Below are positions 16,410-24,204 of a stretch of 64,000 nt of DNA, piece after piece (position 1 is the first letter of the stretch; every line of letters starts with the position of its first letter). The translations under genes were made by a program, and so were the position numbers. Under the pieces are notes generated by a model that saw only the letters and a program-made list of their open reading frames with translations, was not told where the DNA came from and did not search any database. Source of the DNA: Massilia alkalitolerans DSM 17462 (lineage in GTDB: Bacteria; Pseudomonadota; Gammaproteobacteria; Burkholderiales; Burkholderiaceae_D); contig NZ_ATYR01000027.1 in assembly GCF_000427785.1 (NCBI RefSeq), positions 23,594 through 87,593 on the forward strand. Reading direction: 5' to 3'.

Positions 16410-18500
16410 TCAGGCCGGCTGCGGCAGTTTTACTTTCAAATCGTCGAATTCGCGCTCGAAGTCGAGCGTCTTGCGCTGGGTGCTCATGGCCATCAGCGCA
16501 TGGGCGCCATGCTCGGTATCGCGGACCCACACCCACATGCGCCGTTCACGAATATAAAACATTGCGAACACGCCCGCCACCAGCAACAGGCAGCCGAGGT
16601 AGACGATGTTCTTGCCCGGCGAACGGGTCAGCTGCAGCACCGAGGCCTTCACTTCGGTGAACTCTTCCAGCTGCAGGTAGACCGGGGCGCCGTAGAACAC
16701 GCTGTCCGACAGCGCATTGGTGGCCAGCTGCAGGAAGCGGCCGTTGGCCTCGCTCGCCTCGACGGCCGGCAGGCCGGCGCGCGCATTGGCGGCCTGCCAC
16801 AGCTCCCACAGGGCCCCGTTGAGCATCTTCATGAAGATGTTGGCCGCCTTTTCCTGCTCGGCCTGGGGAATCTTTTCCAGGAACTGCGACACGCCGATGA
16901 AGCCGCCGCGTCCCCCGCTCTCGCCGGCGAAGATGGCCAGCGTACGCGCAGCGGACTCTTCCAGCTGGCCGCTCAGGCCCGCCTGCTGTTCGGGCGCCAG
17001 CGCACGCGCCGCGTAGCGCCGGGCCGCATCCTGCCGCAGCGAGGCGTCGGCCAGCGCCGCGCGCAGGCGCATCCAGGTGCGCACGCTGTACTCGGCATCC
17101 GCCGGAATGCGCAGGAAGCTGAAGTTTTCCTGCGGATTGTTGCGCACGCCGGCCAGGTAGACCTGGGCGCCGTCGAGCGTGAGCGGCTGCATGTAGTTCA
17201 TGAACTCGCGCGCCTGGCCGGTCTTGTCGCGCAGCTTGTACTGCACGCTCGGGCCGACGTTCTTCAGGTCCTTGGCATGGTCGCTCCTGGCCGCCGAGCC
17301 GGATGCCTTGCCGAGCGTCGCGCTGAGCTGCTCGTTGAACGAGGTGTTCTTCGCCACCGCGCGCGCATCCTGGTTGGCCGCGATGTTCTCGACGTTGAAG
17401 GGACGGAAGCCCGACCATTCCACCGACCAGGTCTCGTTGCCCTGCTTGAGCTCGGTACTTGATCCGACCGTGCCTTCGATCTGGAAGGCCTTGTCGGCCG
17501 TGCCGCTCATCGGGAAGCCGGTGAGCTTGAGCTTGCTGCCGCCGTCGTCGAAGCTCGACTGGTAGACGGCGATGCCCTTGTAGATCAGCGGGTGGTTGAC
17601 CCTGATCGAGGCCGGGAAGGTCTTGCCGGTTTCATGGTCGCGCACCGTGACGTCGCTGGCGAACAGCTTGGGCATGCCGGTCGAGTAGAAATCGATGTGG
17701 AATTTTTCCAGCTTGATCGAGAACGGCAGTTCCTGCACCAGCACGCCGGAAGCCTGCGGCAGCAGGGCCGTATCGCTGGTCTGGCCTTCGGCGATCAGGG
17801 TATTGCCGCGGAAGGTCGGGTTCGAGATGCCGAGGCGGTGCTGGGCCGGGATGTCGGCGATCACGCCGCTGCCGCCGAACGGCGTCTTGCCGAAGAACCA
17901 CTGCTGGAACTTGACCGGCAGTTCCGAGTCGAGCATGCCGCCCAGCAGGATCACGATGATGGCGGTGTGCGCGAAGATGTAGCCGAACTTGTTGCCGGCG
18001 CCCTTCTTGGCCGCCACCAGCGTGCCGCCGTCCTTGTCGACCAGCTTGACCGCGTAGCCGGCGTGGCGCAGGCGTTCGGCGGTCTGGGCGGCAAGCAGGG
18101 TGCCGGTCACCGGCGCGGTCCATTCGGCCTTGTGGTGGAAGTTGCGCAGCGATTCCTCGCGCACGTGCTCGCGCCAGCTGCGCATGTCGCGCACCATCTT
18201 CGGCGCATTGCGCACCACGCACAAGGCGGTGGAAACGATCAGGAAGACCAGGATCAGCAGGAACCACCAGCTCGTGTACACGTTGTACAGGCCGAGTTTG
18301 GCAAACACCTCGAACCAGAACGGACCGAACTGGTTCACGTAGTTCGGCATCGGCTCGGCCTGCTTGAGGACGGTGCCGATGACCGAAGCGATGGCGACGA
18401 TCGTGAGCAGGCTGATGGCGAAGCGCATCGACGACACCAGCTCGACCGCTTCGGCGAACCCGCGGCGGCGGGTGTTCAGTTCAATTCCGGTGGTACTCAT
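16410..18500 (-). CDS. resB: cytochrome c biogenesis protein ResB
   Basis: Second subunit of the System II cytochrome c synthetase. The 696-aa product has three N-terminal transmembrane helices (about 26-46, 75-100 and 160-185), a large periplasmic domain, and a final helix near residue 640 (NIVYLGCLLLVAGVFAMFYI) before a cytoplasmic tail. Length and topology fit proteobacterial ResB. It is divided from cytochrome c4 by 109 bp holding a probable terminator and cotranscribed with ccsA. Confidence 0.94.
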   Translation of the reverse strand: MSTTGIELNTRRRGFAEAVELVSSMRFAISLLTIVAIASVIGTVLKQAEPMPNYVNQFGPFWFEVFAKLGLYNVYTSWWFLLILVFLIVSTALCVVRNAPKMVRDMRSWREHVREESLRNFHHKAEWTAPVTGTLLAAQTAERLRHAGYAVKLVDKDGGTLVAAKKGAGNKFGYIFAHTAIIVILLGGMLDSELPVKFQQWFFGKTPFGGSGVIADIPAQHRLGISNPTFRGNTLIAEGQTSDTALLPQASGVLVQELPFSIKLEKFHIDFYSTGMPKLFASDVTVRDHETGKTFPASIRVNHPLIYKGIAVYQSSFDDGGSKLKLTGFPMSGTADKAFQIEGTVGSSTELKQGNETWSVEWSGFRPFNVENIAANQDARAVAKNTSFNEQLSATLGKASGSAARSDHAKDLKNVGPSVQYKLRDKTGQAREFMNYMQPLTLDGAQVYLAGVRNNPQENFSFLRIPADAEYSVRTWMRLRAALADASLRQDAARRYAARALAPEQQAGLSGQLEESAARTLAIFAGESGGRGGFIGVSQFLEKIPQAEQEKAANIFMKMLNGALWELWQAANARAGLPAVEASEANGRFLQLATNALSDSVFYGAPVYLQLEEFTEVKASVLQLTRSPGKNIVYLGCLLLVAGVFAMFYIRERRMWVWVRDTEHGAHALMAMSTQRKTLDFEREFDDLKVKLPQPA

Positions 18501-18553
18501 GTTCTATCTTCTACAGCGCCCAGGAAACGGGGCAAACCTGCCGAGCATACAGC

Positions 18554-18593
18554 AAAAAGGGCAGCCAGCTCAGCGCCGCCGCCCCTTCTTTTT
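18554..18593 (-). terminator. possible terminator after cytochrome c4
   Basis: On the minus strand an imperfect GC-rich stem (AAGGGGCGGC pairing with GCTGCCCTT) is followed by TTTTT. It lies in the gap between the cytochrome c4 stop and the resB start, so it may partly separate the two units. Confidence 0.4.
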
Positions 18594-18609
18594 CATATCG
18601 TGGCGCTGC

Positions 18610-19269
18610 TTACTTCAGGCCCGCGATATAGTCGGACACCGCCTTCATTTCTTCCGGCGACATGCGCTGTGCCAGCGTGGTCATCTGGACACTGTTCTTG
18701 CGGGTGCCGGTCTTGAAGGCGTCCAGCTGGGCATAGGTGTAATCCTGGTGCTGGCCCGACAGGCGCGGGTACTGGGCCGGGATGCCGCTGCCGGTGGCGC
18801 CGTGGCAGCTGGCGCAGGCGGCGACGCCCTTCTCGGCGATGCCGCCGCGGTAGATCTTGCGGCCCAGCTCGACGGTGTCCTTGTTCTTGGCGGCGCCCGG
18901 CTTGGCCTTCTGGGTGGCGAGGTAGGCGGCGATGTTGCGCTTCTCGTCCTCGGTCAGCATCTTCGAGTACGGCGTCATGATCGGATTCTGGCGGTTCGGC
19001 GTGGTGAAATCGACCAGCTGCTTGTGGGTATAGGCATCGATCTGGCCGGCCAGCTTGGGGTTGGCAACGATGGTCGAGTTGCCGGCGGCGCCGTGGCAGG
19101 ACATGCAGGCCGGCAGGCCGCGCGCGGCATCGCCCGCATCGTAGAGGGTTCCGCCCTTGGCCGGGTCGGCCTTGGCGACGGCGGTTTGCGGCGCCGCGGA
19201 GGCACTACCGCACAGGACCAGGCTTGCAACCAACAAGGACTTCAAAAGCGGAAACGTCAAACGATTCAT
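18610..19269 (-). CDS. dihaem cytochrome c4
   Basis: Periplasmic dihaem electron carrier. The 219-aa product has a signal peptide (about 1-25, CGSASAAP) and two class I cytochrome c domains, each with a haem motif: CMSCH near residue 56 and CASCH near residue 155. Paired methionine ligands lie in PIMTPYSKM and VQMTTLAQRM. It likely donates electrons to a terminal oxidase. Its position upstream of resB-ccsA fits a substrate encoded beside its maturation machinery, an order common in betaproteobacteria. Confidence 0.94.
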   Translation of the reverse strand: MNRLTFPLLKSLLVASLVLCGSASAAPQTAVAKADPAKGGTLYDAGDAARGLPACMSCHGAAGNSTIVANPKLAGQIDAYTHKQLVDFTTPNRQNPIMTPYSKMLTEDEKRNIAAYLATQKAKPGAAKNKDTVELGRKIYRGGIAEKGVAACASCHGATGSGIPAQYPRLSGQHQDYTYAQLDAFKTGTRKNSVQMTTLAQRMSPEEMKAVSDYIAGLK

Positions 19270-19371
19270 ACAAGCACCCTGAAAAAGTCAAAAACAGATT
19301 TTGGAATTTACAGTGAAACAGTGCAGCGGCCTTACTGGCGCTCCCCGGGGGTGGAGCATGGTTCAACCCCT

Positions 19372-19383
19372 TATTGTACAATA
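19372..19383. promoter_or_regulatory. 12-bp perfect palindrome with -10-like TACAAT on both strands
   Basis: TATTGTACAATA lies in the 161-bp gap between divergent cytochrome c4 and engB. It contains TACAAT reading in both directions, so it may be a shared -10 region or an operator. No good -35 is visible at standard spacing on either strand. Confidence 0.35.
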
Positions 19384-19430
19384 GCTTTGTTTCCCTATCG
19401 CCATTTCGTTGTCATTTAAACCTTCCCCTT

Positions 19431-20141
19431 ATGTCCAAACTTTGGCAGGCCCGGTTCTTTACGACCGTTAACCAGTTGCGCGACCTTCCCGGCACCCACG
19501 TGCCCGAAATCGCCTTCGCCGGGCGCTCGAACGCGGGCAAATCCACGGCGATCAACATCCTCACCAACCAGAAGGGCCTGGCGTTCGCCTCGAAGACCCC
19601 TGGCCGCACCCAGCACATCAATTACTTCTCGATCGGCGGCGCCCACGTGGCCCAGCACCGCAAGGACCCGACCATCGTCGAAGAGATCCGCGCCCTGCTG
19701 GTCGACCTGCCGGGCTACGGCTATGCCGAAGTGTCGGGCACGGCCAAGCTGCACTGGCAGAAGCTGCTGGGCGACTACGTCCAGCGCCGCGAGCAATTGG
19801 CCGCGCTGGTCCTCATCATGGACTCGCGCCGCCCCTTCACCGACCTCGACGTGCAGATGCTGGAATGGTTCGCCCCGACCGGCAAGCCGATCCACTGCAT
19901 CCTGACCAAGGCCGACAAGCTCAACCAGAACGAGAAGACCAACGTCCTGCGCCAGGCGCAGAAGATCCTCGACAGCTACGTCGACGAGGACGGCGAAGGC
20001 TTCCCCTTCACGGTGCAGCTGTTCTCGGCGCTCAAGCGCATCGGCATCGAGGAGGCGGACGCCAAGATCCTCGAGCTGCTGGGACTCGATCGCGACGACG
20101 CGGCCGCGGACGACGCTGACGAAGATTCGGATTCGGAATAA
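19431..20141 (+). CDS. engB: ribosome-biogenesis GTPase EngB/YsxC
   Basis: Essential TRAFAC-class GTPase needed for late assembly of the 50S subunit. The 236-aa product has G1 GRSNAGKST (31-39), G2/G3 region with DLPGYG, G4 TKADK near residue 155 and the expected C-terminal helix. An acidic tail (DRDDAAADDADEDSDSE) is extra to the core family. The ATG at 19431 gives the family start MSKLWQARF; an in-frame extension to 19374 overlaps the palindrome and is unlikely. A clear Shine-Dalgarno is not visible. Confidence 0.95.
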   Translation: MSKLWQARFFTTVNQLRDLPGTHVPEIAFAGRSNAGKSTAINILTNQKGLAFASKTPGRTQHINYFSIGGAHVAQHRKDPTIVEEIRALLVDLPGYGYAEVSGTAKLHWQKLLGDYVQRREQLAALVLIMDSRRPFTDLDVQMLEWFAPTGKPIHCILTKADKLNQNEKTNVLRQAQKILDSYVDEDGEGFPFTVQLFSALKRIGIEEADAKILELLGLDRDDAAADDADEDSDSE

Positions 20142-20174
20142 TCCCGGGCTCACCGGGACAACATTGGAACTGAC

Positions 20175-21188
20175 ATGACCATCATCACTCCCGCCACGTA
20201 TCCTGCTGCCCGCATGCGCCGCATGCGCCGCGACCCGTTCTCGCGCGCCCTGATGCGCGAAAACGTCGTCACCGCCTCCGACCTGATCTACCCGGTCTTC
20301 ATCCTCGACGGCGAGAACCAGCGCCAGCAGGTGGCCTCGATGCCGGGCGTGGAGCGGGTGTCGGTGGACCTGCTGCTCGGGGTGGCCGAGGAATGCGTGG
20401 CGCTGGGCATCCCGATGCTGGCGCTGTTCCCGGTGGTCGATGCCTCGCTCAAGACCTATGACGGCGTCGAGGCGACCAATCCGGAAGGCCTGGTGCCGCG
20501 CGCCGTGCGCGAGCTGAAGCGCCGCTTCCCGGAACTGGGCATCATGACCGACGTCGCCCTCGATCCCTACACCACCCACGGCCAGGACGGCCTGCCGGAC
20601 GAGAACGGCTACATCGTCAACGAGAAGACCATCGAGATGCTGATTCGCCAGTCGCTGGCGCAGGCCGAGGCCGGCGTGGACGTGGTGGCGCCCTCGGACA
20701 TGATGGACGGCCGCATCGGTGCGATCCGCAAGGCCCTCGAAGAGAACGGACACATCCACACCCGCATCATGGCCTACTCGGCCAAGTATGCATCAAGCTT
20801 CTACGGCCCGTTCCGCGATGCGGTCGGATCAAGCGCCAACCTGGGCAAGGCGGACAAGAACACCTACCAGATGGATCCGGGCAACAGCGACGAGGCGCTG
20901 CGCGAAGTGGCGCTCGACCTGGCCGAAGGCGCCGACATGGTGATGGTCAAGCCGGGCATGCCCTACCTCGACGTGGTGCGCCGCGTGAAGGACGAGTTCA
21001 AGGTGCCGACCTTTGCCTACCAGGTCAGCGGCGAGTACGCGATGCTGAAGGCGGCGGCCCAGAACGGCTGGCTGGACCATGACAAGGTCATGATGGAGTC
21101 GATGATGGCCTTCAAGCGCGCCGGCGCCGACGGCGTGCTGACCTATTTCGCGCTGGACGTGGCGCGCAAGCTGAAGGCACAAGGCTGA
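20175..21188 (+). CDS. hemB: delta-aminolevulinic acid dehydratase (porphobilinogen synthase)
   Basis: Condenses two 5-aminolevulinate molecules to porphobilinogen in haem synthesis. The 337-aa TIM-barrel product shows the Schiff-base lysines in MAYSAKYASSFYGP (near 202) and MVKPGMPYLD (near 257). The metal-site segment is DVALDPYTTHGQDG, with Asp in place of the cysteine triad, which marks the Mg-dependent rather than the zinc class. It lies 33 bp after engB and ends before a strong terminator. The link of haem synthesis to the nearby cytochrome c genes is natural. Confidence 0.97.
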   Translation: MTIITPATYPAARMRRMRRDPFSRALMRENVVTASDLIYPVFILDGENQRQQVASMPGVERVSVDLLLGVAEECVALGIPMLALFPVVDASLKTYDGVEATNPEGLVPRAVRELKRRFPELGIMTDVALDPYTTHGQDGLPDENGYIVNEKTIEMLIRQSLAQAEAGVDVVAPSDMMDGRIGAIRKALEENGHIHTRIMAYSAKYASSFYGPFRDAVGSSANLGKADKNTYQMDPGNSDEALREVALDLAEGADMVMVKPGMPYLDVVRRVKDEFKVPTFAYQVSGEYAMLKAAAQNGWLDHDKVMMESMMAFKRAGADGVLTYFALDVARKLKAQG

Positions 21189-21205
21189 GCACCAGCTTGT
21201 CACGA

Positions 21206-21243
21206 AAAAAACCGCGCCGAGTGTGAACCGGGCGCGGTTTTTT
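21206..21243. terminator. rho-independent terminator after hemB
   Basis: Perfect 13-bp arms (21206-21218 and 21231-21243, core CCGCGCC/GGCGCGG) with a 12-nt loop, an A-run before and T-run after. It serves hemB and may also serve the gene converging from the right. Confidence 0.92.
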
Positions 21244-21266
21244 ATTGGCTTGCCGCCCCTGCCCGG

Positions 21267-22961
21267 TCAGTAGGCCTCGATGCTCACCGCCACCAGCTCC
21301 ACCGCGTCGCCATGCACCTTGTCGTGGTGCTGATGGTCGTGCCCCTGCTCGTGGCAATCCGGCCCGCACATCGGCACGACGCGCAGCCGGATCTTGCCGT
21401 CCGCCGGCGGCAACTGGCGCAGCTTCTCGCTCAGCGGCAGGCTGTAGGTCAGCGCACCATGGGCGCCGCGGTGGCCGAACATCATAATGGTGGCCAGGTA
21501 ATGCGGGCTGGAAGCATCCACGTGCGACAGGTCGTCCGGTCCATTCAGGATCACCATGAAGGCGTCGTGCGACATCTGCGGGAAGTTCAGGGTGACGTTC
21601 GCCACCAGCACCTGCCCGCCCGTCCGCGCCGCCTCGACCGTCGCACCGGGCAGGTGCGCCACCGCGCTGGCCGGGGTGGCTTCGGACACCTCGCGCCGCT
21701 GCACGCTTCCGACGACGCGGGCGCGCCTGCCATTCTGGCTTGCGACGGCGTACCTGGGAATCAGATCCTCTCCGGAGCCGGGCTCGTAGTCGTAGCCGAA
21801 CGGCGTCATCCAGGCATAGTCCCCGGCCCGGGTCTGGCTCACGGGCTGGCCCTTGGCATTGACGAAGAACAGCAGCGGATCGCGCGCCCAGCGGTAGTAG
21901 TCGCTGGCCCGTTCCGCCGCGGATTTCTGCTCGTCCGGCAGGTCAGTGCGTAGCTCGTAGCCGGCCGGCAGGAAAGGCAGGCCGAGCTGCATCTGCTTGC
22001 GCGTCCACACGTCCCACAGGCGATCCATGTTGCTATGGTGCAGGAAGAAAATCGGGTCGACCGGCGACAGCATGTCGGTCATGAAACCGCGCGCCTCGAC
22101 GAAATTGCAGTCGCGCGAACCGACGCAGCGATGGATCGAATTGTGCGGGCGGGCTTCCAGGATGCCGAAGCCGGCGCTGGTGTGGTGGTTCGACGTCTTG
22201 GCGCTGCCGAAGGCGATGAAGTCGGGCGCCGCCAGCGCCGCCCGGATGGTGGCGGGCGAGACCGCATCCGCCGTGGCCAGCGAGAAGCCCGGCTGCTCGC
22301 GCCGGATGCCGCGCGCGCCCGGCTGGTCGAAGAACATGCCGCCGCGCGGGTCCGTCACCATGTCGAACAGCAGGTCCGGCTCGAACCGGATGCGGCGCGA
22401 CAGCAGCTGGCCGAGCTGGCTGCGCCCGTCGAAACCGCTGCCGGGCAGCGACCAGTAGCCGGCGCCCGCGATCACGCCCGTGATCAGGCGCTCGAAATCC
22501 TGGCGGCCGGCCAGATAGGCCGGGTGGTTGGGATCGAGCACGTCGTCGAACATGTCGTCGGGTACCTGCTGGTCGACGGTCCAGTCCCAGTACGGCAGGG
22601 CGAAGTACGGGTCGCCGCTCAGCTCGCGGCAAATCTGTTCGAACCAGCCGAGGTAGGCGCGGTGCTAGGGCAGGAACCACCAGTTGCCGTGCGGGCAGTC
22701 CATCGTGTGGACGATGGCCTGGCGATACCAGTTGCGCGGGTCCTCGGGCGGCAGCGCCAGCATCGCGCGCACGGCCTTGGCATAGCTCTTGAGCATGCGC
22801 TTGCCATGCTTGCCGGTCGCGTTGTAGCGGCGGTAGCGACGCTGCTTGTCGTCTGCCAGGGCCATGCCGAACGGCATCATGCCGGCGCAAAGGCCGAGAC
22901 CGGCCGTCTTCACGACTGCGCGGCGCGACTGCTTGAAATCCTCGTGGTGCTTGTCGGTCAT
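21267..22961 (-). pseudogene. Tat-exported tyrosinase-family copper oxidase interrupted by an in-frame TAG
   Basis: One continuous frame of 565 codons encodes a tyrosinase, except for TAG at codon 99 (22665-22667). The start at 22961 has GGAG 7 nt upstream. The N-terminus is a twin-arginine signal (SRRAVVKTAGLGLCAG, cleavage after MALA). The CuA site reads VHTMDCPHGNWWFLP, then the stop, then HRAYLGWFEQICREL. In this family the interrupted position is normally Trp (LPWHR), so a single TGG to TAG change explains it. The CuB region FFLHHSNMDRLWDVW and a C-terminal extension remain intact. Translation from a downstream ATG at 22553 would lack the CuA histidines. Either a recent pseudogene, a sequencing error, or suppressed amber. 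Confidence 0.85.
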
Positions 22962-23101
22962 AAGTGCTCTCCGTTGATGTGAAGAACAATGCCTGGACCA
23001 AATGCCAGGCAAATCGTGCCCCGTTTAAATAGAGGGGCATGACCTCAGCCTAAACGGTCCACCAGTGTGGCCGTATGGGCAAGAACAAGCTCAGCAAGGG
23101 T

Positions 23102-24013
23102 TTAGCGCCACTGCGGTGGCGGCTTGTATTCCGGGAACATTTCCTTGAACAGGAAGGTCATCAGCTGGTCGGTATCCTGCGGGCGGGCGCTCAGCTTGAC
23201 GATCCGCCCAAGACGGTGCGAATCCCACTCGAAGTCGCCGGTCTTTTCGCGGCGGATCAGCTCGATCATCTTCTTGACCACGGCGATCTCGATGTCAGGC
23301 TCGCTGCCCTGCTCGACCGTCACCTGCGTCAGCCAGCGGCGCTGGAAGTTCGGGTTCCAGCCGCGGAACTTCAGGTCCATGCTGTGGAAGGTCTTGTTCG
23401 ACACCGAGAACACGCCGCCGCTCTCGTTGCGATCCTCGCGGCCGCGGCCATTGATGGCGGCGATGTTGGCCAGCGCATTGCGCATGCCCTTGGCCGATTC
23501 GCTTTCCTCGGCCGACGGCTGCTCGCTGCCGGTCGCGGCGGCGCGCTGGCGGCGCTTGGCGTTGATGAAATCCTGCATGTCGACAGGCTTCTGCTCGTCG
23601 AACTTCTGCGGCGGTTTGGTTTCTTTAACAGGCTCTTCCGGCGGGGTCGTGATCGTGTCCGGCAGGCGTGCGATCTCGATCCGCTCCTGCTTCGGCACCG
23701 GAATGGACGGCATGGGCAAAGGTTTGGGGGCCTGCTGGCGCGGCGCCTCGGACTCTTTCTGCTGCATCGGGGCGACGTAAACTACCTTGCCCTCGTCGCC
23801 CGAGGCCGGCTTGGCCTGCTTCGCGTCCTTGTCGGGCTGGAACAGCCAGATCACGACCAGCAGGACGTGCAGCAGGATTGTGCCAACCAGCGCCGGACGG
23901 TTCGGTCCCTGGCGGCCATACGTGAGCACGGGCCGGCCCTGCATCGGCAACGGCTGGCCGCAGTGCGTGCACACGTCGCTGTGCTCGTCGTAGATGTGGG
24001 AATGGTCACGCAA
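23102..24013 (-). CDS. one-TM protein with N-terminal CxxC and TonB-like proline-rich stalk, function unknown
   Basis: The 303-aa product is not a family I can name. It opens with a cytoplasmic-looking segment holding CTHCGQPL, a possible half zinc ribbon, then one transmembrane helix (about 42-60, VGTILLHVLLVVIWLF). A long Lys/Pro/Glu-rich stretch (about 62-150) resembles TonB stalks. The C-terminal 120 residues look folded (SMDLKFRGWNPNFQRRWLTQVTVEQG). The topology would place the C-terminal domain in the periplasm. It stands alone between the tyrosinase and the RND operon. Confidence 0.7.
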   Translation of the reverse strand: MRDHSHIYDEHSDVCTHCGQPLPMQGRPVLTYGRQGPNRPALVGTILLHVLLVVIWLFQPDKDAKQAKPASGDEGKVVYVAPMQQKESEAPRQQAPKPLPMPSIPVPKQERIEIARLPDTITTPPEEPVKETKPPQKFDEQKPVDMQDFINAKRRQRAAATGSEQPSAEESESAKGMRNALANIAAINGRGREDRNESGGVFSVSNKTFHSMDLKFRGWNPNFQRRWLTQVTVEQGSEPDIEIAVVKKMIELIRREKTGDFEWDSHRLGRIVKLSARPQDTDQLMTFLFKEMFPEYKPPPQWR

Positions 24014-24172
24014 GGTCGAACGGGTTCCTGATCGGCGTCTATCAATACTGCGAGAGCCGCAGTCTAACCGTTTTGCGGCGGCTGCGCACTTTGGAAGTAC
24101 TTAAAGAGCAACACAACTACCCCGCGCAATCCCTTGAATGATGTTACGAGATGTTTCAGGCGACCGGAAACC

Positions 24173-24196
24173 GGCAGGCGAATCGCTCCGCCTGCC
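24173..24196 (-). terminator. hairpin downstream of the RND permease gene
   Basis: GGCAGGCG (24173-24180) pairs with CGCCTGCC (24189-24196) across an 8-nt loop, 8 bp after the RND stop codon. No T-run follows, so termination is uncertain; it may protect the mRNA end. Confidence 0.4.
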
Positions 24197-24204
24197 GCTC
24201 GCCA

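Noticed and set aside
15240..17462. 740-codon plus-strand frame over ccsA and resB
   Set aside because: Runs across two real genes on the other strand; no recognisable motif.
22553..22555. Internal ATG of the tyrosinase as a true separate start
   Set aside because: The product would lack the CuA histidines and no ribosome site is seen; the single-stop explanation is simpler.
22665..22667. Pyrrolysine at the tyrosinase TAG
   Set aside because: The family position is tryptophan and no pyl genes are visible.
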